DNA from: Xanthomonas sp. 10-10
Lineage (GTDB): Bacteria; Pseudomonadota; Gammaproteobacteria; Xanthomonadales; Xanthomonadaceae
Assembly: GCF_040182365.1 (NCBI RefSeq)
Contig: NZ_CP144460.1
Location: forward strand, 3,100,001 to 3,164,000
Length of the DNA stretch: 64,000 nt
Direction of reading: 5' to 3'
How positions within the stretch are numbered: position 1 is the stretch's first letter; the number at the start of each line of letters is the position of its first letter. Position numbers and translations under genes: made by a program. The notes under the pieces were generated by a model. The model did not search any database. It was given only the letters and a program-made list of their open reading frames with translations, and was not told the origin of the DNA. This document shows positions 27,650 through 36,753 of the stretch, one piece after another.

Positions 27650-30600
27650 TCAGTCTCCTCGCTTGACTTCGCGCCAAGACACACGCCCGACGTTACGATT
27701 TTCCGGGATACCCACGCTCGCATTATTGCCTGATGAACCACCCAAGACTGCCCGCCCGCGGAGCAAGTTCGCCAATGTCGGCATCCCCACCCCCAAATCC
27801 ACCGATCCAACTGGAATGTCTCGACCGTCACTCGTCAATTTTTCGTCTGTAAAGCTACCATCACCATCTAAGTCGAAGAACGAAGAATTGCTACTGGTAC
27901 CGGTAAAGGCGTCCAAAGCATTCAAGTAGCCACGTCCATCTGCCTGACAAGCACTAGCAGTGGGAATAACGCTGGAAGTTACTAGAACATCGCCTAGCAA
28001 TTGGGCATCACTCACGATACGTTCGCCTTCTGCCGTGCCTGGCTGTGGCGGTGCCACAAGATCGACGTACCAGCCCTTTGATGTAGCAGGCAAAGGAGAA
28101 TTCGCCTCAAAGGAGCGAACCGGCCTGCCACCCAGCGTACCGGCAACAACAGTAGTGCGACGCGTAAGATTCGCTGACGTGCCGCTTCGAACGATTGCTG
28201 TACCATCATCGACAAAGCCATACATGCTTTGAACATCCATATTTGTCAAGTCGCCAGTTGTCATCAACCGACCCGTACCAAAGAATACCCATGTCTTGAA
28301 GGTCGTAGGATTCAGGGCAACTGTCAATCCACCAGTAATGGGCTGGCGCACTGGCGTAGCTCCTCCGGTATAAGTAGCCGCAAAAATGGGGCGACCGCTA
28401 TTTGCTAAACCCCATGTTGTAGCGGTTGCTGACGAGACATCGAATTTCCAGAGATTACCAAGTAAGTCACCAGCGTAAACAGCATCCACAGTCCCGTTGC
28501 CATCAGAATCCCAACCAACAGAAGTAGACAATCCGTTCGAATCAGCACTATCCGTGACAGGTGAACCAACGCCTGTGTCGATCTTCCTAATTAACGCTCC
28601 GGTATCAAGATTATAAATCAACAGAACAGCACGACCATTTGTGCTATTGACTCCATTGCTGACAATCAACGCGGTCTCCCCGGTGTTAAGCTTTGCTATA
28701 ACAGGCTTGGACTGTACCAAACCCATATCGCCGCCTTGTTCCGTCACCTCCCATTTGAAGTCACTCACGCCAAAAGTGGTCGGATTGGTTACGTCCAGCG
28801 CAAATAGACCTTTGCCGCCCTTCCCAAGAGTGCCAACCAAGGTGTTTTTACCCGGAGTCTGGGTCCGCGTAGACACGACAACTGGACCATCTACAGAATA
28901 CCTGTGCGTATAATCTGGACGACTCAAAGAATTCAGACCGCTCCAGCTGACTCCATTTGGAAGATAGGCAAACAACTCGGCACCATTCGCGGCATTTATC
29001 GCATGCAGCATGCCGTCGTTAGATCCCACGTAAAGACTATTCGTTTCTGGAACATACGCAGGAGACGAGCTGACGATATCTCCTAGAATGCGACTACGGT
29101 TACGTAATGTACCGCCATTTTGAATTTCAAGCGTCCGCGTTCCGGCGATATATGCAGCATTATCCTCACCACTCACGGGATAATTGCTTGCCCCAACCCG
29201 AGCCAGCGACGCAATTTGCGCCGCTGTCGCCGATGCCGGAAAAGCCAATCCTCTGACTCCATCGGAAGTAAAGACTTTACGATTAACAGTGGGAATTTGT
29301 TCAGACGCTCTCCAACTCGCGGTCGTCGACACTCCATCAGCCGCAGTGACTGCATAAGAAGTCACTTCCCCCGTCCATACTCCTGAAACGTAGGTCGCCT
29401 GATAGACCCGGGTTCCTGTGGTGAGCGATGTTGAATTTGCAGATACATTTGAAAATGAACCAGTTCGCTCAGTAACCGAGGACAATGCTGCACGCAAACC
29501 GCTTGTTACCTGGCCCGGATTACTTGCTGCAACAAATCGGCCTCGACCGTTGACCGAAGCATGCCACAGATCATCGATCGTAGTGATGTTATCCGCGACC
29601 GGGCTCGGCCACGCCTTGGTTCCCGCAGTGATTGCCGGTAGATCTGATGCTGGATCCAATGTTCCTCTGAGACCAATCGATAGACCGAAAGTCACCATGT
29701 GCTGCCAGAATGCAGGGTCGGCTCCCGTTGTCGGCACAATATTTGGCATATCTGCACGAAGATCATTTTTCCAATAGCGCATGGCGACGTCCGCCAAAGT
29801 ATTGGAAAGCCCATCACTGTAAGGCCGCGAAGCTGTATAGGTGTAAGAAGAGTTGTCCGGCCTTAAAATTGCGCTGCCATTGGAGCCATCCTGATTACCT
29901 CCGGAGCTGAAACCGCTATCGCTATTCCAGTAGCCATCCGTAGTCAAGATAGTGAAATTTTGCCTGCACTGAAGCTGGTTGGAACCAGCTTCAGGCCCAT
30001 ACGGCCCCGAAGCATTTGTCTGCGAAAAATATTCACCAGCGTTCGTGAGAGCGCTACGTAGCGGCGTACCGTTTGACGCTATTGTCGAATAAAGTCTCCG
30101 ATACCATTCAGCTCGGTTGTTATTCGTGCCGGATACGCCATTGGGGTCATCGAATAAACCCTGATTATACGAAACGGGAATCGGGACAGTCTGAGTAGGT
30201 ATGTTGGCATTAGTACTTGCCCCGTTACGCCCCCAGATAGTGCGATAACCAACACGAACATCGGTCCCAAGCTCACTAAAAGCGGTGCCGGCAGCAGCCT
30301 TTGCTGCTTTCGTACGGGTACGATAGTAAGAATACCATGCAGCAAAGTTGGTTCTTTCTTCGGCATCGGTCCTGGACCTTGAATTGCCTTGGCTATCTAC
30401 GATGACCGGAGTCGAATAAGTGCAATTCCTCCATCCCCAGCCAGAGGTGCTCGTATCGCAGCCGGCATTGGAGACGCCATTGCTATTCAAAATGTCATAG
30501 CTGTAACTTAGTGTAACACCCGAATAAGCACTACCACCATACACCCGGATATTGTAAACACCTGCCGCCGGAGATGAGAAGTTGCACGCCTCTGAATTTC

Positions 30601-31450
30601 CACTCGAGGTCTGGGCACAATCAAACTGCGCCAAAGTTGGCGTGGCGTTCAATCTGACGTAAAGATCAGCACAACGCGCATTTCTACAATTGGCAGAGCT
30701 TGCGGTCTGAATTGATAAATTCGAAGCTCCTGCCGGCAAATTTATTGAGTAATTTGCACTAAACACTCCAGCAGCGCCTGACAGTCCAGATGCAATCGTT
30801 CCGCTATCGCTTCTCGATACACCTTGCAGGCGCTCACTACGGACCACCTGCCCGCCAGTAAGAATTTGATACCTGTAGTATTGAGTAGCATCAGAATAAT
30901 TGGAAATATCGCCTTTAGGAAAGTAGAAAGTCCTTACAGCGCTGGAAAGATTCAAAGTAGCACTCGTGGTATTTGCGAACGAGCTCTGCACGTTGACATT
31001 ATCAGAGTAGGCCGCGGTGTAACTCAACCCTCCCACGAGCGGCGTGCCTGTTGAATCCAGCCAGGCGTTGTATGATACATTAGGGTTGTAATAGAGCGTA
31101 TTTGTCACATAATTGAGATCATAGAAAGCTGCCAAATCGACACTATCTGACCCGTAGTCGTTGTCCGCGGTTCTATTGTCACCAGTAGGAATACTGGTAA
31201 TGCCGCCACCAGAGATACTGGAAACATCAGGGTTGTACATATACCTCCATTGCATGGAGCCCGAATCATCCAGAATAAATAGAATATTCGGAGGCACACG
31301 ACTGGAGGTAGTCAAGGGATCGGAAGGCAATGTGATACCGGCATTGACGGGTATTGCCAACAGAGTCGCAAAGTAAGCACACAGCACAGGAGTTGCACGA
31401 GCGAATAAACGTCGGTGCCAGGAATTATTTTTGGTTTGCGGCGTACGCAT
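27650..31450 (-). CDS. pilY1: PilY1 pilus tip adhesin/assembly protein
   Basis: 1266-residue secreted protein carried at the pilus tip with the minor pilins. ATG at 31450 has GAGGA 8 bases upstream; a longer reading frame to 31591 lies inside pilX and is rejected. Signal peptide to about residue 37. A von Willebrand A-like domain begins with NILFILDDSGSM, giving the MIDAS pattern DxSxS at 61-65. The C-terminal half is the PilY1 beta-propeller with a calcium loop DSDGNGTVD and a further acidic loop DLDGDGSFTDE near the end. Base composition is unusually low in G+C compared with ppnN or uvrB. Confidence 0.92.
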   Translation of the reverse strand: MRTPQTKNNSWHRRLFARATPVLCAYFATLLAIPVNAGITLPSDPLTTSSRVPPNILFILDDSGSMQWRYMYNPDVSSISGGGITSIPTGDNRTADNDYGSDSVDLAAFYDLNYVTNTLYYNPNVSYNAWLDSTGTPLVGGLSYTAAYSDNVNVQSSFANTTSATLNLSSAVRTFYFPKGDISNYSDATQYYRYQILTGGQVVRSERLQGVSRSDSGTIASGLSGAAGVFSANYSINLPAGASNLSIQTASSANCRNARCADLYVRLNATPTLAQFDCAQTSSGNSEACNFSSPAAGVYNIRVYGGSAYSGVTLSYSYDILNSNGVSNAGCDTSTSGWGWRNCTYSTPVIVDSQGNSRSRTDAEERTNFAAWYSYYRTRTKAAKAAAGTAFSELGTDVRVGYRTIWGRNGASTNANIPTQTVPIPVSYNQGLFDDPNGVSGTNNNRAEWYRRLYSTIASNGTPLRSALTNAGEYFSQTNASGPYGPEAGSNQLQCRQNFTILTTDGYWNSDSGFSSGGNQDGSNGSAILRPDNSSYTYTASRPYSDGLSNTLADVAMRYWKNDLRADMPNIVPTTGADPAFWQHMVTFGLSIGLRGTLDPASDLPAITAGTKAWPSPVADNITTIDDLWHASVNGRGRFVAASNPGQVTSGLRAALSSVTERTGSFSNVSANSTSLTTGTRVYQATYVSGVWTGEVTSYAVTAADGVSTTASWRASEQIPTVNRKVFTSDGVRGLAFPASATAAQIASLARVGASNYPVSGEDNAAYIAGTRTLEIQNGGTLRNRSRILGDIVSSSPAYVPETNSLYVGSNDGMLHAINAANGAELFAYLPNGVSWSGLNSLSRPDYTHRYSVDGPVVVSTRTQTPGKNTLVGTLGKGGKGLFALDVTNPTTFGVSDFKWEVTEQGGDMGLVQSKPVIAKLNTGETALIVSNGVNSTNGRAVLLIYNLDTGALIRKIDTGVGSPVTDSADSNGLSTSVGWDSDGNGTVDAVYAGDLLGNLWKFDVSSATATTWGLANSGRPIFAATYTGGATPVRQPITGGLTVALNPTTFKTWVFFGTGRLMTTGDLTNMDVQSMYGFVDDGTAIVRSGTSANLTRRTTVVAGTLGGRPVRSFEANSPLPATSKGWYVDLVAPPQPGTAEGERIVSDAQLLGDVLVTSSVIPTASACQADGRGYLNALDAFTGTSSNSSFFDLDGDGSFTDEKLTSDGRDIPVGSVDLGVGMPTLANLLRGRAVLGGSSGNNASVGIPENRNVGRVSWREVKRGD

Positions 31451-31461
31451 GGCAAACGTCC

Positions 31462-31995
31462 TCAGCGAACTAGATAATTGGTCTGTAGCAGGACGCTGGC
31501 GCGGTCCGCCTCTTCTGCTAGCGCAGTGATTCGATAGCGCGGAGTAAGACATTGCGCATCGATTGGCACTTTGCGATCGCACGCCGGCCATGTAGGCGCC
31601 TCCCCCATATACTCGATGAAATATTTAGCCCTGGGGAGAGGTGCTTTATCAGAAATATCATTGGTCGCATTAAGCCAACCGGCAAAACTGTTATTCAGCC
31701 AGCGATCTGATTCAGTTGCGACTGGTGTACTGCAGACACCCGCAGTGCATCCACTGCTCGGAACTGCAGAAGCGAGAGTTGCCTGCGCGAGCAACTCACC
31801 CTGACGCAGGGCAGATTCGGCCGCCTGAAAGCCGAGACTTCGATCATACAAGTTAGCGGCCATGCGCTCTTCGAGAGTAGTGTTCCGCAAGACAGTCAAA
31901 CCAAGAAGCGTCATAACCAAAAGCAAAATCAGCACTACAATCAAAGATGCGCCACGCTGCCCTGAAGCATTTGGCAAATGGGTTAGCTCACTCAT
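31462..31995 (-). CDS. pilX: PilX minor pilin-like protein
   Basis: 177-residue minor pilin with an N-terminal helix RGASLIVVLILLLVMTLLGL (about 14-33) and the typical EERMAANLYDRSLGFQAAESAL segment of the PilX N domain. It lacks the usual Phe+1/Glu+5 motif, as expected of PilX/GspK-like subunits. Start overlaps the pilW stop (ATGA), and the pilY1 start follows 11 bases after its stop. Confidence 0.9.
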   Translation of the reverse strand: MSELTHLPNASGQRGASLIVVLILLLVMTLLGLTVLRNTTLEERMAANLYDRSLGFQAAESALRQGELLAQATLASAVPSSGCTAGVCSTPVATESDRWLNNSFAGWLNATNDISDKAPLPRAKYFIEYMGEAPTWPACDRKVPIDAQCLTPRYRITALAEEADRASVLLQTNYLVR

Positions 31996-32996
31996 GGGTT
32001 GCGGTTCCGCAGGCTTGCGACGTGGACCAATTGACGTTCAATCACTGCAGACCCCACTCCGACGCTGTCGGTACCGACAAGACTGAGGCTCATACGAGCT
32101 GCGATAACATCCGCCCAACGGGTTCCAACCGCAGATGCATTGACGTAGCTATTACTACCTTTCACTAGATAGAGCACACTGAGATTCTTGACACCCTCAG
32201 CCACCTCTTGAGTTGTTACAGTGCCATTGGCAGTGGCAACCTGCTGGTATAAGGATGGACCATTAGTGCCGTTACCGATATACCAGCGAGTTGCATGCAA
32301 ACGGACCAGGACCGAACCAGAGGCCGCGTAATTGAAGACCGTTCCTGTGGCACAGCTCATAGGTACTCCTAGACCCAACGTACAGTTTCCCGGCGTTCCA
32401 GCTCGTGCATGGAAAATGTCTTGACCGCTAACCGATGACACTTGGAAAATGGACGCCTGACGTGAATTGCAGGCAACCGCCAAGTCGCCTGCATTCAAAC
32501 CGTGACTGGCAGTATTCACTGTAAATTTCGCAGTCGCAGTGTCATGCAGACTGATGGTCGCCGCATTCTCATCAGCTGCAAACAATTGCAGCACTTCGGT
32601 ACCTGCAAGGCGCTGCCCATTACTTCCACCAACAGTCAGATCCGCAGCGTTGTCTGTCGCCCCATATCCGCGAAAAGCATCGCCCCACTGATTCAGGTTG
32701 CTCCACCACTTGGAAGAAGAACTCTCAAGGACATTCGCTATAGGCAGGTTATTGACACAGGGATTTCCGGCAGCTTCACGCACGTCTCTTGCCATCAACT
32801 CAAAAGCGTTACGCACCCCTTCTTGCATTCTCCCAAGGCCCTCGGTAGCTCGATATGTCTGGCGATTGGAGGCAAAAATGCCAACGGCAGCCCCTACCAC
32901 TAGCAGACCAAGCAGCAGCGCTATCATGAGCTCAACCATTGTGAAGCCGCTGCTTTTAGTACGGCTACCACGCTCCCTCCTACGCATTGCGCTCAT
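31992..32996 (-). CDS. pilW: PilW minor pilin
   Basis: 334-residue minor pilin. Leader ends SSG^FTMVELM (Gly17, Glu at +5). The following helix and the conserved RQTYRATEGLGRMQEGVR region are typical of PilW. It overlaps pilX and pilV by 4 bases each, so fimT-pilV-W-X-Y1-E is a tight operon. Confidence 0.92.
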   Translation of the reverse strand: MSAMRRRERGSRTKSSGFTMVELMIALLLGLLVVGAAVGIFASNRQTYRATEGLGRMQEGVRNAFELMARDVREAAGNPCVNNLPIANVLESSSSKWWSNLNQWGDAFRGYGATDNAADLTVGGSNGQRLAGTEVLQLFAADENAATISLHDTATAKFTVNTASHGLNAGDLAVACNSRQASIFQVSSVSGQDIFHARAGTPGNCTLGLGVPMSCATGTVFNYAASGSVLVRLHATRWYIGNGTNGPSLYQQVATANGTVTTQEVAEGVKNLSVLYLVKGSNSYVNASAVGTRWADVIAARMSLSLVGTDSVGVGSAVIERQLVHVASLRNRNP

Positions 32997-33475
32997 AACT
33001 GCACCGTAGTCATAAATTCCTGAGCAGAATTGCCTGCCTCTTTTTTGCTGCCAGCCGCGTTAACTGCTCTGCTGTCATCCCACTTTAATCCGATATCACA
33101 AATTCCGCTTTGGCAATCTATGCTGCCGCAGGCGCTCGCGTCATCCATTGCAACTCCTAAACTTCCCTTCCAGGCCCTTAACCACGCGGCTTTGTCGGTT
33201 TCTGCAAGTGAAGCACCGGTCGGCGCAGCACAAAGATAGCCAGACGTGTTATACCCACCTGCCAAGGCTATGTCACGATTGGCGCGCATCGCGTCCAACA
33301 CCGTATATGCCTGAATCACGGCACCACTTCTTTCCAAAGAGCTCTGACTATTCCGCAATGCTGTAGTCTGCATTGCAGCGATCCCAAGCAAGCCAATTGC
33401 CATGACCAGCACTGAAATCATCACCTCTATCAATGTGGCGCCACGCTGCAGCTGCTTAGACAAAGGACGATACAT
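32993..33475 (-). CDS. pilV: PilV minor pilin
   Basis: 160-residue minor pilin. I chose ATG 33475 (MYRPLSKQLQRG^ATLIEV) because CAGGAG precedes it; an upstream GTG at 33499 would contain that ribosome-binding site. Cleavage after Gly12, Glu17 at +5. Four-cysteine pattern CGSIDCQSGIC supports a structured C-terminal region. Confidence 0.9.
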   Translation of the reverse strand: MYRPLSKQLQRGATLIEVMISVLVMAIGLLGIAAMQTTALRNSQSSLERSGAVIQAYTVLDAMRANRDIALAGGYNTSGYLCAAPTGASLAETDKAAWLRAWKGSLGVAMDDASACGSIDCQSGICDIGLKWDDSRAVNAAGSKKEAGNSAQEFMTTVQL

Positions 33476-33515
33476 CGGTTTCTCCTGGTGGGCGCTCACG
33501 CTGCACCTAATTTAA

Positions 33516-34076
33516 TTAAGGACAACTGCCCGCCTCTCGCTTGACCTCGAGGCGAGAGCCTCCCGCAAGTTGTACCAACCGACGATTCTGTGCGGGCCTT
33601 GTCGTATTCATGCACACGACGATCTGTGCAGTCGCGAGCATGCCAGTGCTGGCCTTCGCCAATCCGTCGGAGCCGTAGACGATCGCGCTGACGTTCCCCG
33701 TGGCGGTGATACCGGCCTTACCAGAGAAGTCGCGTAGTACCTCGCCACTATTGTCAATTCGAGCGATCCATCGTGTCCATGTGGTACCCGTCAAACAGCT
33801 TGAGCCATTTGACGATGGACAGACCGTCACTTTTCTATTCCGTCGAATCGCTTCCGAACGGGCGTACTGTAACGTTCCAATCAGTTCATTGGCCTGCGAT
33901 GCCAAACGGCTGTCATTAATAAATGTATTGAAGCTGGGGACAGCGATGGCAGCTAGAATTGCCATTACGGCAATTGCCGTCATCAGTTCCACTAATGTAA
34001 ATCCTCTTTCCCGCAGCACTAACCGCAGTTGCGGGTTCGCAGGAAGCTCACAAGTACTTAGCATGGAGATCCCCAT
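33516..34076 (-). CDS. fimT: FimT/FimU minor pilin
   Basis: 186-residue first gene of the minor-pilin operon. A 25-residue leader ends RERG^FTLVEL with Glu30 at +5. The GspH/FimT pattern SQANELIGTLQYARSEAIRRNRKVTVCPSS (split here as SQANELIGTLQYARSEAIRR then NRKVTVCPSS) is clear, with paired cysteines. Divergent from the histidine kinase with only about 52 bases between the two starts, so the two promoters must overlap or be very close. Confidence 0.9.
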   Translation of the reverse strand: MGISMLSTCELPANPQLRLVLRERGFTLVELMTAIAVMAILAAIAVPSFNTFINDSRLASQANELIGTLQYARSEAIRRNRKVTVCPSSNGSSCLTGTTWTRWIARIDNSGEVLRDFSGKAGITATGNVSAIVYGSDGLAKASTGMLATAQIVVCMNTTRPAQNRRLVQLAGGSRLEVKREAGSCP

Positions 34077-34128
34077 CCCCTAGTCGACCCGCGTACACTA
34101 AGCTAGACGGGGTGGAAATCCATAGCTT

Positions 34129-35268
34129 GTGCCGACAAACGGGCGCATCAGTGATCCAAGCGGCCTGCCTCCCATCCAGCTCCTTCACAGGGCGTCGCCG
34201 CCAGTGATCCAAATTCCTGCCTCCAAACCACTGCAAGCTCCCCTCGATGCGCTTTGGCAAGCCCCAGTGATCATTGCAGTCATTTTGGCGGGCGAGTTGC
34301 TTGCCGCAACGCTAGCGCTCGCACCCGGCATCGAAAGCGGCCGCTGGGTCTACTTCGGGCTGAGCTCTCTGGTCATTCAATGGATCAGCCTGCCAACTTT
34401 GGGAGCGCTTTACCTAATACGAACTCCGCTCAGCAGGCTGCGCCCCCAACAAGTCGCTCAGGCTGCGCTAGCGGCCCTTTTGATCGTAACCGGACTGATC
34501 TGCTTGTTGATACAGAGCCTGACGCACGATGTGATGCCGATCCCCCGTAACGACTGGATGTCACTTTGGCTACAGTTCACGGGCATCGCACTGGCAATGG
34601 GCATTCTAAGCTTGGTCATTTTTCAGAATCACTGGAATGCGCGACAGTTAGCCGTCCGTGCGAAACAGGCAGAGCTTGAGGCCCTCCAAGCGCGCATCCA
34701 CCCACATTTTCTGTTCAACACACTCAATACCGGAATCGCCCTGCTGCACCAACGGCCAGAGGCTGCAGAACAGCTCCTGCTAGATCTAGCAGATCTCTTC
34801 AGGGCTGCGCTTGCCGGCCCACCAGCAATGAAGCTTGCCGAAGAATTGGCACTGACGGAGAGGTACTTGAAGATCGAAGCATTGCGTTTCGGCAAACGAT
34901 TACGTATCGCCTGGCAGCTACCTTCTCCATTGCCCGATATCGAGGTCCCCACGCTGAGCATTCAGACATTGGCTGAAAATGCAATCCGCCATGGGGTCGA
35001 GCCATCCGCTAATGGTGGCGAGGTTCTCGTCAGAGTAGTCACTTATGAGGACAGGATCGAACTATCCGTTACGAACGATGTGCCGAGTACACCACTTGAT
35101 ACGAGTATCGGCCACCGCATCGGCCTAAACGCAGTGCGTAGCCGTCTCGACAGCTTGACTGATGGTAAAGGCAGACTAGACACGGATATCAGCGATGGCC
35201 GCCATTTGGCAACCATCGTGATGCCCCTTATCCATCAAAGATCACAAACTCAGGAAAACAACCTCTAA
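34129..35268 (+). CDS. LytS/FimS(AlgZ)-type membrane histidine kinase
   Basis: 379-residue sensor kinase. About four hydrophobic segments are at 45-65, 75-97, 108-130 and 147-165. The His_kinase motif RIHPHFLFNTLN (190-200) puts the phospho-acceptor at His193, and TLAENAIRHGV (280-290) is the N-box; GIGLNAVRSRL-like GLNAVRSRLDSL follows. This is the architecture of AlgZ/FimS, which with AlgR controls the fimU-pilVWXY1Y2E operon of P. aeruginosa. No response-regulator gene follows: the stop overlaps convergently with ppnN. Start is GTG at 34129 with a distant GGTGGA; an internal start is possible. Confidence 0.85.
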   Translation: MPTNGRISDPSGLPPIQLLHRASPPVIQIPASKPLQAPLDALWQAPVIIAVILAGELLAATLALAPGIESGRWVYFGLSSLVIQWISLPTLGALYLIRTPLSRLRPQQVAQAALAALLIVTGLICLLIQSLTHDVMPIPRNDWMSLWLQFTGIALAMGILSLVIFQNHWNARQLAVRAKQAELEALQARIHPHFLFNTLNTGIALLHQRPEAAEQLLLDLADLFRAALAGPPAMKLAEELALTERYLKIEALRFGKRLRIAWQLPSPLPDIEVPTLSIQTLAENAIRHGVEPSANGGEVLVRVVTYEDRIELSVTNDVPSTPLDTSIGHRIGLNAVRSRLDSLTDGKGRLDTDISDGRHLATIVMPLIHQRSQTQENNL

Positions 35269-36650
35269 GTCACTACCCGATAGCACGGCCGGTAATCCCC
35301 AGAGATCTTCATCCGGCGTTGTTCGACGAAGCCGCGCAGCAGTTCGTCCAGGGCCTGCATGATGTCCGGGTCGCCATGGATCTCGAACGGGCCAAACTCC
35401 TCGATGCGGCGCATGCCATCTTCCTTGACGTTGCCGGCAACGATACCGGAGAAGGCACGGCGCAAGTCGGCCGCGAGGGCCGGCGCCGGGCGGCCGTGGT
35501 GCAGGTCCAGCGCAGCCATGGCTTCGTGGCTGGGCACGAACGGCTGCTGGTACTCAAGCGGGATATGCACCGACCAGTTGAAGTAATACGAATCCTTCTG
35601 GTCCTTGCGGTGCGCGCGCACCTCGTGAATGCCTTCTGCCATACGGCGTGCGACGGCGACCGGGTCGCCGACGATGATCTCGTAGCGCGACGCAGCCGCC
35701 TCGCCGAGGGTGAGGCGGATGAAGCGGTCGATCTGTTCGAAGTACGGCGCGGCAATGGTCGGGCCGGTCAGGATCAGCGGGAACGGCAGGTCGGCGTTTT
35801 CTTCGCGTAGCAGGATGCCGAGCAGATAGAGAATTTCTTCGGCGGTACCGACGCCCCCTGGAAACACCAGGATGCCATGACCGATCCGAACGAAGGCTTC
35901 CAGGCGCTTCTCGATGTCCGGCATGATCACCAGGTGGTTGACGATCGGATTCGGTGACTCCGCCGCGATGATGCCGGGCTCGGTCACACCGATGTAGCGG
36001 GTGTGGTGCTTGCGCTGTTTGGCATGCGCAATGGTGGCTCCCTTCATCGGGCCCTTCATCGCGCCCGGGCCACAGCCGGTGCAGATATCCAGGCCACGCA
36101 GGCCGAGCTCGTAGCCGACCTGCTTGGTGTACAGATATTCGTCGCGCGAGATGGAATGCCCGCCCCAGCACACGACCAGATTCGGGTCCGACGGCTGCAG
36201 GATGCGCGCGTTGCGCAACTGGCCGAAGACGGCGTTGGTGATGCCTTCGCTGGTGTCCAGATCGGCGCGCTGCGCTTCCAGCTCGATCGCCATGTAAGCG
36301 AGATCGCGGACGACGGCAAACAGCAGCTCGGCAACGCCGCGGATGATCTCGCCGTCGACGAACGCCATTGCTGGCGCGTTGCTCAGGTCGATGCGGATGC
36401 CGCGATCCTGTTGGTTCACCTGGATGTCGAAATCCGGATACAGGTCGCGCGCGGCGCGCGGGTCGTCCGAGGCGCTGCCACTGGTCAGCACCGCCAGCGC
36501 GCAACGGCGCAGCAATTCGTGCATGCCGCCGCTGGATGCATCGCGCAACCGGGCCACTTCCGCCTTGGACAACACGTCCAGACCACCCCGCGGATAGATC
36601 CGCGCATCCACCACCGGCAGCGCCCGTGCTGCCGTACTGCTGAGTTCCAT
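35265..36650 (-). CDS. ppnN: PpnN (YgdH/LOG family) nucleotide 5'-monophosphate nucleosidase
   Basis: 461-residue cytoplasmic enzyme splitting nucleoside monophosphates into base and ribose 5-phosphate; in E. coli it is a (p)ppGpp-controlled purine salvage enzyme. LOG-family motifs TGCGPGAMKG (191-200) and PGGVGTAEE (264-272) are intact, flanked by the N- and C-terminal extensions that separate PpnN from short LOG proteins. Single-gene unit. Confidence 0.93.
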   Translation of the reverse strand: MELSSTAARALPVVDARIYPRGGLDVLSKAEVARLRDASSGGMHELLRRCALAVLTSGSASDDPRAARDLYPDFDIQVNQQDRGIRIDLSNAPAMAFVDGEIIRGVAELLFAVVRDLAYMAIELEAQRADLDTSEGITNAVFGQLRNARILQPSDPNLVVCWGGHSISRDEYLYTKQVGYELGLRGLDICTGCGPGAMKGPMKGATIAHAKQRKHHTRYIGVTEPGIIAAESPNPIVNHLVIMPDIEKRLEAFVRIGHGILVFPGGVGTAEEILYLLGILLREENADLPFPLILTGPTIAAPYFEQIDRFIRLTLGEAAASRYEIIVGDPVAVARRMAEGIHEVRAHRKDQKDSYYFNWSVHIPLEYQQPFVPSHEAMAALDLHHGRPAPALAADLRRAFSGIVAGNVKEDGMRRIEEFGPFEIHGDPDIMQALDELLRGFVEQRRMKISGDYRPCYRVVT

Positions 36651-36702
36651 AGCTTGCTCCTGTCGTCTGTCGGAGACTTTAGCGTACTCACCCGCACAAA
36701 AG

Positions 36703-36730
36703 AAAACGGCCGGGAGAACCCGGCCGTTTT
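36703..36730. terminator. Bidirectional terminator
   Basis: AAAACGGCCGGG and CCCGGCCGTTTT pair perfectly around AGAA. It ends the minus-strand receptor gene (stop at 36754); the T run also exists on the plus strand. Confidence 0.9.
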
Positions 36731-36753
36731 TGCTGCTTACGTCACCAGCCGCA

